From Tubulanus polymorphus (Eukaryota; Nemertea; Palaeonemertea; Tubulaniformes; Tubulanidae), in NCBI RefSeq assembly GCF_964204645.1, contig NC_134031.1, forward strand, positions 15,249,307-15,313,306: a stretch of 64,000 bases of DNA, in the 5' to 3' direction. The notes under the pieces were generated by a model. The model saw only the letters and a list, made by a program, of their open reading frames with translations. It ran no database searches and had not been told where the DNA came from. Each line of letters begins with the position of its first letter. Within the stretch, counting starts at the first letter, position 1. A program made the position numbers and the translations under genes. Positions 21,370 to 33,200 of this stretch are shown piece by piece.

Positions 21370-22320
21370 CTAACACTGTAACCGGTTATACAATTATACC
21401 CCTCACCCAACCATCAGCCCGACCCACGCAGCCAGTAACTAGAATAACACTGTAACCAGTTATACAATAATACCCCTCGCCCAACCATCAGCCCACGCAG
21501 GCCCGTAACCAGAATAACACTGTAACCAGTTATACAATAATACCCCTCGCCCAACCATCAGCCCACGCAGCCCGTAACCAGAATAACACTGTAACCGGTT
21601 ATACAATAATACCCCTCACCCAACCATCAGCCCACGCAGCCCGTAACCAGAATAACACTGTAACCAGTTATACAATAATACCCCTCACCCAACCATCAGC
21701 CCGACCCACGCAGCCCGTAACCAGAATAACACTGTAACCAGTTATACAATAATACCCCTCGCCCAACCATCAGCCCACGCAGGCCCGTAACCAGAATAAC
21801 ACTGTAACCAGTTATACAATTATACCCCTCACCCAACCATCAGCCCGGCCCACGCAGGCCCGTAACCAGAATAACACTGTAACCAGTTATACAATAATAC
21901 CCCTCGCCCAACCATCAGCCCACGCAGGCCCGTAACCAGAATAACACTGTAACCAGTTATACAATAATACCCCTTGCCCAACCATCAGCCCACGCAGCCC
22001 GTAACCAGAATAACACTGTAACCAGTTATACAATAATACCCCTCCACCCAACCATCAGCCCGGCCCACGCAGGCCCGTAACCAGAATAACACTGTAACTG
22101 GTTATACAATAATACCCCTCACCCAACCATCAGCCCACGCAGCCCGTAACCAGAATAACACTGTAACCGGTTATACAATAATACCCCTCGCCCAACCATC
22201 AGCGCGGCCCACGCAGCCCGTAACCAGAATAACACTGTAACCAGTTATACAATAAAACCCCTCACCCAACCATCAGCCTACGCAGCCTGTAACCAGAATA
22301 ACATTGTAAACAGTTACACA
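21370..22320. repeat. About 70-bp minisatellite (ATAACACTGTAACCAGTTAT unit)
   Basis: About 13 units of 69-73 bp: ATAACACTGTAACCAGTTAT, ACAATAATACCCCTCGCCCA, ACCATCAGCCCACGCAG and CCCGTAACCAGA. Units are unusually homogeneous, suggesting recent expansion or gene conversion. Length variants come from GCCCGACC and GGCCC insertions before CACGCAG. Confidence 0.95.
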
Positions 22321-22849
22321 ATAGCACCACCCCACTCCACCCGGCTTACAGTGTGCGACAACATTTCAAAGGCCATCCCGCCATGAGGTTGAATGAATAT
22401 TCCAATAGGGTTAGTCTTGGGAAACCAAGATCCAAACGACGTAAAGCCAAAACAAACAAACAAACCACCAACCCACTTGGCACCACCCCACTTCAATTAC
22501 TCTCTACAACATCATCAGATAATAGAAAAATACTGAAACTGGTCTGGTTACCTAGCAACACGTATAATCAAGAAGTGATAACCTGACTGGAACAACGCAA
22601 AAAATGAGGTTGATTTGAACGATACAATTAAATTGACAATAGCAGCTGCATCATCAGCAGCTACCAGTAGCAGCTGCATCATCAGCGGGCTTTGACTGTA
22701 CACCAGGGCCCAGTCTGTCTGACCTGTGAACTCACCTGCTACAATCATCCATAGTTACAAATACATCAATAAAAACAATGAATTTAATTAGTTACTATAG
22801 TAACATAATAAATATCCTTTATATTGCGTTTAAATCATCAATCAATAAG

Positions 22850-23930
22850 TGATTAATAGTGAAGCGAGAGAGAGTAGGATAGATGAGAGAGAGGTGTGTC
22901 TCGTGAGAAAACTTTCATGTTTACAGGTTTTAGATCGATTAAAAGATTTAGTGATTAACATCAGAACCAGAGAAATACACCACCACACCCACATATACAA
23001 TATCAGCAGCAGGGAGGGGGCTTCAGTACCAGTTCAGGGGGTACAGCACCATTTGAGGGGGGATATAGCACCATATGGGGAGGGAGGGTTTACAAGTGAA
23101 CACACAGATAAGCTGCTGAATTTTTAACTCACCTAATTCACAAATGATGGAAGCAGTTAAAAAATAACAGAAATACAGAAACATTAAGTGAATATCAGTT
23201 TATTTAACTTCAGAATGAAACCCAGTTACATATATTGTGTACACTAGTATGTATACTGTGCCGGTAATACACAATGTACAATACCATGTGTACCAATAAC
23301 ATGTGTACTACTGATCCATACATATGTGTATTACTTGTGTATTACCGATATATTGTACTACGGATGCATACAAGTGTGTTTACTGGTAATACATGAACGT
23401 TTACGCGGAATACATGAACGTATACCAGTAATACATGTGTGTATACCGCTAATAGATGAGTGTATACCTGTAATACTTATATGCATACCAGTAATACATG
23501 AGTGTACACAGTAAATATATTAGTGTATACCCATAATACATGTAGGTATACCAGTAATACATGTGTGCATACCAGTCATACAAACACGTCTGTATACTGA
23601 CAGTACATGTTTTGATGACAGTAATACATGTGTGTATCACTACATGTGCGTATACCAGTAATACACATGTTTACTGCTAATACATGTGTTTATATCAGTA
23701 ATACATGAGTGTATGATGGTAATACATGTGTGAAGAGCGGTAATACACATACGTTTACTGCTAATACATGTGTTTATATCAGTAATACATGAGTGTATGA
23801 TGGTAATACATGTGTGAAGAGCAGTAATACACATACATTTACTGCTAATACATGTGTTTATATCAGTAATACATGAGTGTATGATGGTAATACATCTGTG
23901 TATAGCGGTAATGCATCAGTAATACAGCAT
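22850..23930. repeat. GTAATACATGTGTGTATACC-type degenerate minisatellite
   Basis: From about 23210 to 23930 the phrase CAGTAATACATG(A/T)GTGTAT recurs more than 25 times, with an inner block of about 87 bp duplicated near 23690-23870. The preceding 22850-23210 shows nothing recognisable. Confidence 0.85.
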
Positions 23931-24179
23931 GAAATTCAGATTTGCAGGAACTATATTTATACAATAATGATCTTTGCGCCCACTTTACTTTGACTGAACT
24001 TTAGAATCTCATCAGAAAATCAATAATGAGATTTCAGAACAAAAATAGAAGGAAAACTGACACAGACAAAACATCACCCACTCATTTCTAAAGTGTACCC
24101 TGTAAGGGAACACTCGTCAACACAAATTCATTTGTTGATTAAAACTGTATATTTTATAGCAGTGACACTCAGTATTGTC

Positions 24180-24875
24180 AGTCTTCGAGTGGAGAGGGAG
24201 AGCAGTGAAAGAGGGGGAGTGAGAGGACACTGATGTGAGAAAGGTAGAGAGAGAGATCAGTGAGAGGAAAGGACAGGCGAGGTAAGAGAGGCAGGGAGGA
24301 GGAGAGGACAGGCGAGGTGAGAGAGGCAAGGAGCAGTGAGAGAAGAGGACAGGCGAGGTGAAAGGGGCAGGGAGCAGTGAGAGGAGAGGACAGGCGAGGT
24401 AAGAGAGGCAGAGAGAGGAGAGGACAGGCGAGGTAAGAGAGGCAGGGAGGAGAGGACAGGCGAGGTGAGAGAGGCAAGGAGCAGTGAGAGAAGAGGACAG
24501 GCGAGGTAAAAGAGGCAGAGAGCAGTGAGAGGAGAGGACAGGCGAGGTAAGAGAGGCAGAGAGAGGAGAGGACAGGCGAGGTAAGAGAGGCAGAGAGAGG
24601 AGAGGACAGGCGAAGTGAGAGAGGCAGAGAGAGGAGAGGAAAGGCAAGGTGAGAGAGGCAGGGAGCAGTGAGAGGAGAGGACAGGCGAGGTAAAAGAGGC
24701 AGAGAGAGGAAAGGACAGGGGAGGTGAGAGGCAAGGAGCAGTGAGAGAAGAGGACAGGGGAGGTGAAAGGGGCAGGGAACAGTGAGAGAGGCAGAGCGGC
24801 GAGAGAGGCAGAGAGCGGTGAGAGAGGCAGAGAGCGACAGGGAACAGCGAGAGAGGAGGAGAGGGAGAGAGACTA
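24180..24875. repeat. AG-rich minisatellite (GGACAGGCGAGGTGAGAGAGGCAGGGAG)
   Basis: About 20 units of 28-40 bp built from GAGGACAGGCGAGGTAAGAG and GGCAGAGAGAGGA or GGCAGGGAGCAGTGAGA. The plus-strand unit contains GAG^GTAAGAG, a perfect donor-like string, but I find no adjacent plus-strand exon. The leucine/serine/proline-rich open frame on the other strand is an artefact. Confidence 0.92.
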
Positions 24876-25249
24876 ACTACACTCTGCTCTACGACTATTT
24901 GATGATAATTTCCAATTTTATTGTTATCAAATCAGCGAACAATCACCAGTCATTTCCTGCACCCCCTCACCCCCTCCTCCCCTCGCTCCTCTCATTTCGT
25001 CACTGATGTTGAATGTATAATGATCAGAGACACTCGTCAGCAGTCACAACGTCTGTCTCCCATTTATTGAACTCCTGAAAATCAAATCGTATCTTTATAA
25101 ATTCTAAACATGCTTCGAGAATTTTTATAACATGCGAAAAATTGTAAACTGCAGTCAGACACACTATCTGAATTGAGTCGAGAAGATTCACGATATCCGT
25201 ATTAGACGAATAAACAAGATGAAAAGCTAAAGATGAAAAAGTTCAGTAG

Positions 25250-25547
25250 TTAACCCTTTCAGTGCTGGCTAATTAATACCCTATAGTGCTGAAGATAATT
25301 TGAAAATTCTGAAAAATTCCACCCTATTGTGTGGAATAACGGGAATACCACTATAATGCGTCTACACCCTGGCGCGGTGCATCGTTAGTTACTAATATTT
25401 CACTATGTTTGACAAGTGCAGCAATCTTTCAAGAGAGATAATTAGTAATTACTAATTAAATCAATACACCGCAGTGCAGTGTACTAGCAAGATCCATCAC
25501 ACTGATTCGTACACCGCACTGCGGTGTAGACGCACTGAAAGGGTTAA
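25250..25547. mobile_element. piggyBac-type MITE, copy 1
   Basis: Flanked by TTAA on both sides, with ends CCCTTTCAGTGC and the inverse GCACTGAAAGGG. The pair TTAA target plus CCCTTT ends is typical of piggyBac elements. It contains CACCGCA.TGCGGTGTA palindromes and no coding sequence. A second copy is at 59897-60184. Confidence 0.8.
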
Positions 25548-25574
25548 AGAGTATATATTAGAGCAATGTTTCAG

Positions 25575-25738
25575 CTAGGGGAACCTCTTTAAAAGAACTC
25601 GGATACAACGATTAATCAGATATTACAAATATAGAATTTTGTCCCGAGTAACGCAATTTGATTTATTTCATACTGGATATAACGAACTATCGGTTATAAC
25701 GAACATATTGTCCGGTTCCAGTGAAGTTCCACTGCATT
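25575..25738. mobile_element. pogo/Tigger-like MITE, degenerate copy
   Basis: Shares GAACTCGGATACAACGATT, ATAACGAACTATC and the right end GTTCCACTG with the better copy at 58233-58411. It lies directly beside the piggyBac MITE. Confidence 0.55.
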
Positions 25739-25909
25739 CAGCCGTAAGGCGTACCGAGTACAGAAGGAATTTACAGGATAACAAGAATCAAACAAATAGA
25801 CAAATACTTTAAATCACTTTAATCTGTAATCTCCTTTCAACTTTTTAAACACCCACTCTGCGCTATTGTTTGATTCTTTCATAAATATCCTGTTTATTTC
25901 ATTCTGTTC

Positions 25910-26000
25910 TCAGTACGCCTGATGATGGCTAATAGTCTTTAGCCGAAACGTTGCTCAAATATATTCTCGCCTACTATTGAAATAATGTTCATCTTTGGCC
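25910..26000 (+). mobile_element. Dispersed repeat with hammerhead-like core
   Basis: Contains CCTGATGATGGCTAATAGTC followed by TTTAGCCGAAACGTTG. GGCTAA pairs with TTAGCC between CTGATGA and GAAA. Similar cores with CTGAAGA and GAAACGTT occur at 43205 (plus) and 44880 (minus). The arrangement resembles ribozyme-bearing retroelement ends, but one extra base sits before the stem. Confidence 0.4.
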
Positions 26001-26436
26001 GATTCATGGGATTTATCTCGTTTAATATCCAAATTCCTGATCGCATGAGAAAACTATACCTAAAACCAGTTTAATCTGGTTAAAAACCAGTTTCAACTTC
26101 TTTTTTTTTCAAAGCTATATCAGCATAATTCATAGACAAAAAACAGGCTTTACGGAACTAACATAGAAACAAACACCATTCCTGCAGTAGCAGCTACCGC
26201 AGCAGCTCAAAACATGCACCTACAATCATAATCATATCAGAAAACTATTATTTATAAAAACAAGAAATCTAAAAATATGCTTCAATACGATGTGCTGATA
26301 TAGGAAGGGTTAATAACACTATCTGGGGGAGGGTTGGGTAAGAGTAAAACGCGGTTCATTCCATGCTATCCGGCGACCCAGTCCGATGACCTTCACCTAG
26401 CTATCCGGCGGGAGCCAGCGACCTTGACCTACTTAC

Positions 26437-26526
26437 TGCTGAATCTCCTCCGATAATTCCGATTCATTGGACGTTAACCTGGCCACCTGGGGGCGCTTCG
26501 ATCGCATCCACGTGTGCCATGACTTA
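26437..26526 (-). CDS. Orphan coding-like exon, gene unknown
   Basis: On the minus strand a pyrimidine-rich acceptor (CTCTCTGTCTATAG) is followed by a 90-nt stretch open in one frame and ending ATTCAGCA^GTAAGTAGG. The peptide is SWHTWMRSKRPQVARLTSN followed by ESELSEEIQ, with non-repetitive, balanced composition quite unlike the surrounding arrays. Entry and exit are both in phase 2. I do not recognise the family. It cannot splice directly to the first KCNT exon I found (phase mismatch), so it is either an upstream KCNT exon joined through an unseen one, or another gene. Confidence 0.4.
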
Positions 26527-26559
26527 CTATAGACAGAGAGATAGAGAGAAATACTGTAC

Positions 26560-26800
26560 ATATAGATATGATTGACACAGGAGGGGCCATAGACCCTTTG
26601 ATTAACATAAGGGGAGGGGCTATAGATACTGTGATCGACATATGGCGAGGGGCTATAGATATAGTGATAGACATAGGCGGAGGGGCTATCAGACGCAGTG
26701 ATTGACATAGGGGAGGGGCTACAGATGCAGTGATTAACAAAGGGGATAGGCTATAGGCGGAGGGGATAGTGATTGAGGACGCAGTGATTGACAGAAAGAG
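26560..26800. repeat. Short GGGGAGGGGCTATAGAT-type repeat
   Basis: About eight degenerate units of 28-30 bp (ATTGACATAGGGGAGGGGCT ATAGATGCAGTG). It begins within about 35 bp of the acceptor of the orphan exon at 26437-26526 and lies on its upstream side. Confidence 0.8.
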
Positions 26801-27204
26801 GTGCGTTTCAGTTAACATCCACCAGGAGGCAGCGGCTGTATTTTAAGTTAATTTGTTTTGTTTGAAGGTTAAAACATAACGAAAACAGATAAAAGAGTCT
26901 TATAAGACAGGTGTGTGGGGGTGAGGGGAATCTATCAGCTCTAATATAAACATGTCTCTCTGCCAGTCAGTGATATACATATACTGCAGTCTGTCTGTTA
27001 GTACATGTATAAACAGCAGCTCTCTTACCTACCAGAGTAGGCTACAGCTTTCTACCAGGGCCCTCCACCTCCAGGGAATCATCCTCACTGTACCCCTACT
27101 GAGACTGCTGGTGATTTCTAGACTAAGAGCGGTCTACGTGATGTGGGAGTATAGAGTGAAGTAATAAATCACACTCTTACAGTGACACATGACACTGATA
27201 AGAG

Positions 27205-27975
27205 ATCGCATATTGACAATTACCACGGGTACTGCGGTGACTGGTACTACCACTGTGACTGGTACTACCACTGGGTACCACTGACTGGTACTGCCACTGG
27301 GTACCGCTGTGACTGGTACTGCCACTGGGTACCACTGTGACTGGTACTACTGCGGGAACTGCTGTGACTGGTACTACTGCGGGTACCGCTATGACTGGCA
27401 CTACCACTGGGTACCGCTATGACTGGTACTACCACTGGTAACCGCTATGACTGGTACTGCCACTGGGTACCGCTATGACTGGTACTGCCACTGGGTACTG
27501 TGACTGGTACTACTGCGGGTACCGCTATGACTGGTACTGCCACTGGGTACCACTGACTGGTACTACCACTGGTAACCGCTGTGACTGGTACTACTGCGAG
27601 TACCGCTGTGACTGGTACTGCCACTGGGTACCACTGTGACTGGTACTGTCACTGGGTACCACTGTGACTGGTACTACTGCGGGTAACGCTATGACTGGTA
27701 CTGCCACTGGTAACCGCTGTGACTGGTACTACTGCGGGTACCGCTATGACTGGTACTGCCACTGGGTACCGCTATGACTGGTACTGCCACTGGGTACCAC
27801 TGTGACTGGTACTACTGCGGGTACTGTGACTGGTGCTACCACTGGTAACCGCTGTGACTGGTACTACTGCGGGTACTGTGACTGGTGCTACCACTGGTAA
27901 CCGCTGTGACTGGTACTACTGCGAGTACCGCTATGACTGGTACTGCCACTGGGTACCGCTGTGACTGGTAAACTC
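27205..27975. repeat. GACTGGTACTGCCACTGGGTACCGCTAT minisatellite
   Basis: About 30 units of 24-30 bp rich in GTAC/GGTACC palindromes (TGACTGGTACTACTGCGGG, TACCGCTGTGACTGGTACT). Valine/serine/proline-rich frames on the minus strand are repeat translations. Confidence 0.93.
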
Positions 27976-28239
27976 CTATCTCCTGTATTTAGGGTGTCCC
28001 TCCCACACTGTGTTTTATAACTAAATTAGCAAAAAAGTGAAGGTTATTAAGATCGGTAGCACGGATTGTAATAGGATTATACTGTTGCTATAGAAACTAT
28101 TCCCGTTCAGCTCATGCTGCTGCGGCAAGTGAGTCAGACAGTCTTCTGTTATTGACAATTTAGTTATAATCTCTCATAATTATGGTTGAATCTTCCAAGA
28201 AACTGTTTAAAACTTTATAACATTGAGAATTCGTTGAGT

Positions 28240-28920
28240 GTCAGTGTGGAACAGTGTTACAGTGAGAGTATTGGAGTATCAAATGGAGTCTGTGGATTGA
28301 ACATGTGGAGTTTTGTAGTGAGAGTGTGCCAAGTGTCATAGTGAGTGTTTGGAGTACCACATGTAGTGTACGGAGTGTCATAGAGAATATTTGGAGTGTG
28401 TGACATTGAGTGTGTGGAGTGCTATGATGAAAGTGTGTGAGTGTCATAGTGAGTGTTTGGAGTATCACATGTAGTGAGTTTTCGGAGTGTCACATTGAGT
28501 GTGTGGAGTGCTACGATGAAAGTGTGTGAGTGTCATAGTGAGTGTTTGGAGTATCACATGTAGTGAGTTTTCGGAGTGTCACATTGAGTGTGTGGAGTGC
28601 TACGATGAAAGTGTGTGAGTGTCATAGTGAGTGTTTGGAGTATCACATGTAGTGTGTGGAGTGTTTCAGTGAGTTTTCGGAGTGTCACATTGAGTGTGTG
28701 GAGTGTTGCAATGAGAGTGTGAGTGTGGTATGTTGAAGTGATAGTATTTGGGGTGTCACATGGTGTGTGTGTGTGGAGTGTTAGAATGAGAGTGTGAGTG
28801 TCACACGGAATGTGTGGAATGTTGCATTGAGTGTCGCAGTGAGTGTGTGGAGTGTATCAATAAGAGTGTGAGTGTCAGTCACATTGATTGTTACAGTGAG
28901 TGTCACATTGAAGGTGTTCA
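28240..28920. repeat. GTGTGAGTGTCATAGTGAGTGTTTGGAG minisatellite
   Basis: Degenerate GT/GA-rich repeat with a higher-order unit of roughly 100 bp (GTGTTTGGAGTATCACATG, TAGTGAGTTTTCGGAGTG, TCACATTGAGTGTGTGGAG, TGCTACGATGAAAGTGTG), clearest between 28380 and 28700. Confidence 0.9.
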
Positions 28921-29084
28921 CCGTATCGATAAATATTAATTAACCTGTGTAATCACAGTAATAATCGATCGATCCGATTCATCATTATCTGATATAAACG
29001 GACATTGAGAGAATGATCTAGGCAATAATAGTGTCGCTGCTACTGCTGCTTACAACAGGTCAAATCAATATGAGTACAGACTAG

Positions 29085-30265
29085 CTGGCAGCTTGGAGCA
29101 ACCATTCCCAATGATAACTTCCAGGTTGGGTGAGAGCTGGCAGCTTGGAGCAACCATTCCCAACAATTGCTCCCAGGTTGGATAAGAGCTGGCAGCTTGG
29201 AGCAACCATTCCCAATGATAACTTCCAGGTTGGGTGAGAGCTGGCAGCTTGGAGCAACCATTCCCAACGATTACTTCCAGGTTGGATGAGAGCTGGCAGC
29301 TTGGAGTTACCATTCCCAATGATAACTTCCAGGCTGGGTGAGAGCTGGCAGCTTGGAGCAACCATTCCCAATGATAACTTCCAGGTTGGGTGAGAGCTGG
29401 CAGCTTGGAGCAACCATTCCCAACGATTACTTCCAGGTTGGATGAGAGCTGGCAGCTTGGAGTTACCATTCCCAATGATAACTTCCAGGTTGGGTGAGAG
29501 CTGGCAGCTTGGAGCAACCATTTCCAACGATTACTTCCAGGTTGGATGAGAGCTGGCAGCTTGGAGTTACCATTCCCAATGATAACTTCCAGGCTGGGTG
29601 AGAGCTGGTAGCTTGGAGCAACCATTCCCAATGATAACTTCCAGGTTGGGTGAGAGCTGGCAGCTTGGAGTTACCATTCCCAATGATAACTTTAGGTTGG
29701 GTGAGAGCTGGCAGCTTGGAGCAACCATTCCCAACGATTGCTTCCAGGTTGGATGAGAGCTGGCAGCTTGGAGTTACCATTCCCAATGATAACTTCCAGG
29801 TTGGGCGAGAGCTGGCAGCTTGGAGCAACCATTCCCAACGATTACTTCCAGGTTGGATGAGAGCTGGCAGCTTGGAGTAACCCTTCCCAGCGATTACTCG
29901 AAGCTGTGTGAGAGCTGGTAGCTTGGAGTAACCCTTCCCAGCGATTACTCGAAGCTGTGTGAGAGCTGGCAGCCTGGAGTTACCATTCCCAATGATAACT
30001 TCCAGGTTGGGTGAGAGCTGGCAACTTGGAGTAACCATACCCAATTATTATTCCATGCTGGGTGAGAGCTGGTAGCGTGGAGTTACCATTCCCAATGATG
30101 CAGTGTGTCAGCGGTCGACAGCTTGGAGTTACCCAACGGAATCATTACACCAAGCTGTATCAGCTGGCAGCTTGGAGCAACCATTCCCAACGCTTACTCC
30201 AAGCTGTGTCAGCAGTCAGCAGCTTGGAGTTACCAAACCGGATCATTACACCAAGCTGTATTTAG
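29085..30265. repeat. 52-bp minisatellite (GAGAGCTGGCAGCTTGGAGC unit)
   Basis: About 19 homogeneous units of 52 bp (GAGAGCTGGCAGCTTGGAGC, AACCATTCCCAACGATTACT, TCCAGGTTGGAT), two unit types alternating in 104-bp blocks. It ends in rearranged copies at 30060-30265 (TCATTACACCAAGCTGTAT). Open frames through it, up to 193 codons on the minus strand, follow from the unit lacking stops and are not supported as genes. Confidence 0.95.
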
Positions 30266-30269
30266 TATA

Positions 30270-33200
30270 TATTTTAGCTGACGAACAGATTGCGTCTGAA
30301 ACCATAAAACAATTCGATGATGTGTCCGATGTTTAAGTGGTTGTTGATAATGTTCCGATGTAAAAGTTATTAACAGTAAAAGCTAAAACAGCATAAACGA
30401 GACGTTTTTGATAAACAGCTGTCTCCCTGCTCCCTCCCTCTGTGGCTCCCTGCAGCTAACACAGCACTTTATACACAATCGATTTTTTACATAATTTATC
30501 ACATTACAGAAAAATGAAACCTACAGTAAAACCTGCAACGCTATTACTGACCATCTCCACATACTCCCCGTTATCCCCCCCCCCCCGCTGCTCCCTACCA
30601 GACAAGTCATCTCAGCGGCTATAACACCGTACTACGCTACAGAAAGCTCAAACAATAACTCTCGAGACTAATTTAATTTCCTGCCATGAGCTACACAACG
30701 CAAATAATCGGTCCTCATTCTGCGCGTTGAATAAATCATCGATACAAATCATTAAATCAAAACAATTTAGTAGGGCTGTAAGTGTAAGAAATGTTTGAAT
30801 GGTTGAGTATACAGTCAGTCAGTCGGTCAGATGTGTGCAGCCTATAAACCGTGGTTCATTAACGATAAGACTCACTGCATGTAGTCTAAACATTATTCAT
30901 ACAGTAAATCATTGCATCTCAATCACCGAGTCCGATTAGTGTGAACTCCTGATGTAAGTTAGTTCTACGCGTTGTAGTGTAAACCGGCGAACCCGACTCG
31001 AGGTCACTCCCAGAGTAATCCAGGGTTATGTCTGTTGTCATGACAGTGGCATGATACAGAATCCAGTAAAACAGGGTATAGTAGTTGAATCACTAGTGAG
31101 GGCTCAAATGTGAGCATGTTTGGGGCCCTATGACCGCTAAGGTTTCCAGAATTTCTACTCCTATACTATTAGGGGTATGTGGGTTTAACCCTCCTCATCG
31201 GTAGTCAGTAACCTTTCTGATGTTAGTAGTTTTGCTATCGGATTTTCACAAACCACATGCGTCAGGCACGTTGGTAGCAATTTTTGATTGCTGCGGCCAA
31301 ATGCCGATTTTGGACAGGTTCTAAAAATTGCTGCGGCGAATTTACTTAATTTCTTCAAAAATGTGGTATTCAAAGAAAAAAAAAAACATTGTTCTTTAAT
31401 TATTGCCGTGGCTATCGCCCCTGCACTTCCAACGCCACTGTACATTTGATAGGCCTACGCCAATGCGATAAGCTTACCACCAACAGTTAGGTACCGGTAA
31501 CTAACTACCACATGGGTAGTCTAGTAGCTAGCCGTTGTTCCTGAAACAACGTCTAAGGCGAAAGTGCTCATATAAGGTTAATTTTCGTCCCTCATTTTGA
31601 GGGACGAGGCTTTGAGCGTCTATTTCACCCCTTAAAACACCATCAACTTACCTCAAACTGACTGTTCTGTAATCAGATGGAAGTTAATTATTGTTTGTGC
31701 ATAAATTTGTAATCCTAAGTAGCTTTTGACGATCGTAGTAGCTCAAAACTTTTGACTAGTCGCCTCAAAAAACAGTTGAAGTGAAGCACCATATCAAATA
31801 TGGCAGCTTTTCGTGGTGCATGATGGGAGTGTAAATTAGGGATTCGAACTTAAACTTGGACTGACATTGATGCCAATGCAGATATTATTCTTGTTTCAAA
31901 TTTTTAAGGTTAAAATTGACCAAAATTTATGCGTTTTATCAACCAAAAAATAACATTTAGAGTAATTTTAGAGAGACATATTGAATTTTCACATTTTATT
32001 AATTTAGTCCGTATTGGAAATCCCGATAGTGGCAATCAAATCAATTCAAATCAAATCAATAAATTCTCCGATTCGCGATTTAAATCATCAAAACTTTTAT
32101 TATAAAACACGTTTTCAAAGTCAACAAGGTAACTAATTAACTTATTTAGTTATTTAGTATTTAGTTTTTAGTACAAAGGTTTGATTTGACACTAAAATCA
32201 GTTGTTGCATTGCAATTAGAATAACACTAACAACACTCGTATTTATGGACCGAATAAAACCTTCTCCTTGTAGCAAATTCTACAAAATGGCTAGAAATCA
32301 AGCGTGTATGGCTTATCAAATGAACTACGCCAAAATCATGACTGATAAGATTTTTTTAATAAAATTCAACCAATCAACTCTATAAATAATTTAATCTTTT
32401 AGTAATGAATAAATATACCAATTATTTTTAATGAAAGATTACAAAGTGAGAGAGCTTTTTATGGAAACCCTGTCACCTAACCAATACTAATCAACAAACG
32501 AGCCGGACACCAATAGGCCGCCACCAGGCCTCCTTCCGTCCGTGAATTTGATGATGATGATGATGATGAATTAACAGAAGTTAACCTCTATATGATACTT
32601 TAGCGCCAGACGTTGTACGGAATCGTAACAACGACTGGTAGGCCTATTCAGACTACCACATGGGTGGCCATGTGGGCCTGGTCCACTACATACATCTCTA
32701 ATAACATACTCCCTCCTCCAGCCACACATCACCTTACACTACACGTTACAGGCCTATTAATTTTCAGGAGCAGTTGTCGATGTTTGTTCTATTCTAAAAA
32801 AGAGATTTCGTTTTCCCAGAAAATCATGAATAAACAACACTCGCTTGGATTGGAAAAACACACAATTCTGGAGACTCATTTGAAATGAGGAGATTGAGAA
32901 ATGAATTTAAATTCACCGCGTGTATTGGTCGGAGGAGCGCGTCGAGGGACTTGTTTGTGAGAAGCGGGAGACTCAACAAGAGTGGCTCCTTTTTAAATAC
33001 AACGTCATTCACTCAAATTAAATAAACTATAAAATATCTGACCTTTCATCGTCCGAGAGGGCGTGGTCACCCCAAATTAAATCCCTGAATCTATAACGAG
33101 GGGGTAACGGTAAAACTCCCTGTCCTAATAGCTCCGCTTCAGCCGCCATCCTCAGTTAAATCCTACATACAGCTGACTGACACGCGCTGTGTGGAGCGGA

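Noticed and set aside
24117-24734. 205-codon Leu/Ser/Pro frame on the minus strand
   Set aside because: Translation of the AG-rich minisatellite.
29065-30044. Long minus-strand frames of about 190 codons with 17-residue periodic peptides
   Set aside because: The 52-bp unit happens to lack stops in these frames; frames shift between units and no splice or start context supports a protein.
29085-30080. Possible CRISPR-like regular repeat array
   Set aside because: Unit is continuous with no unique spacers, and the context is a eukaryotic genome; it is a minisatellite.
31185-31445. 86-codon minus-strand frame near an ATGGCGGCTGCC-poor region
   Set aside because: No splice context, no conservation recognised; likely chance or repeat-derived.
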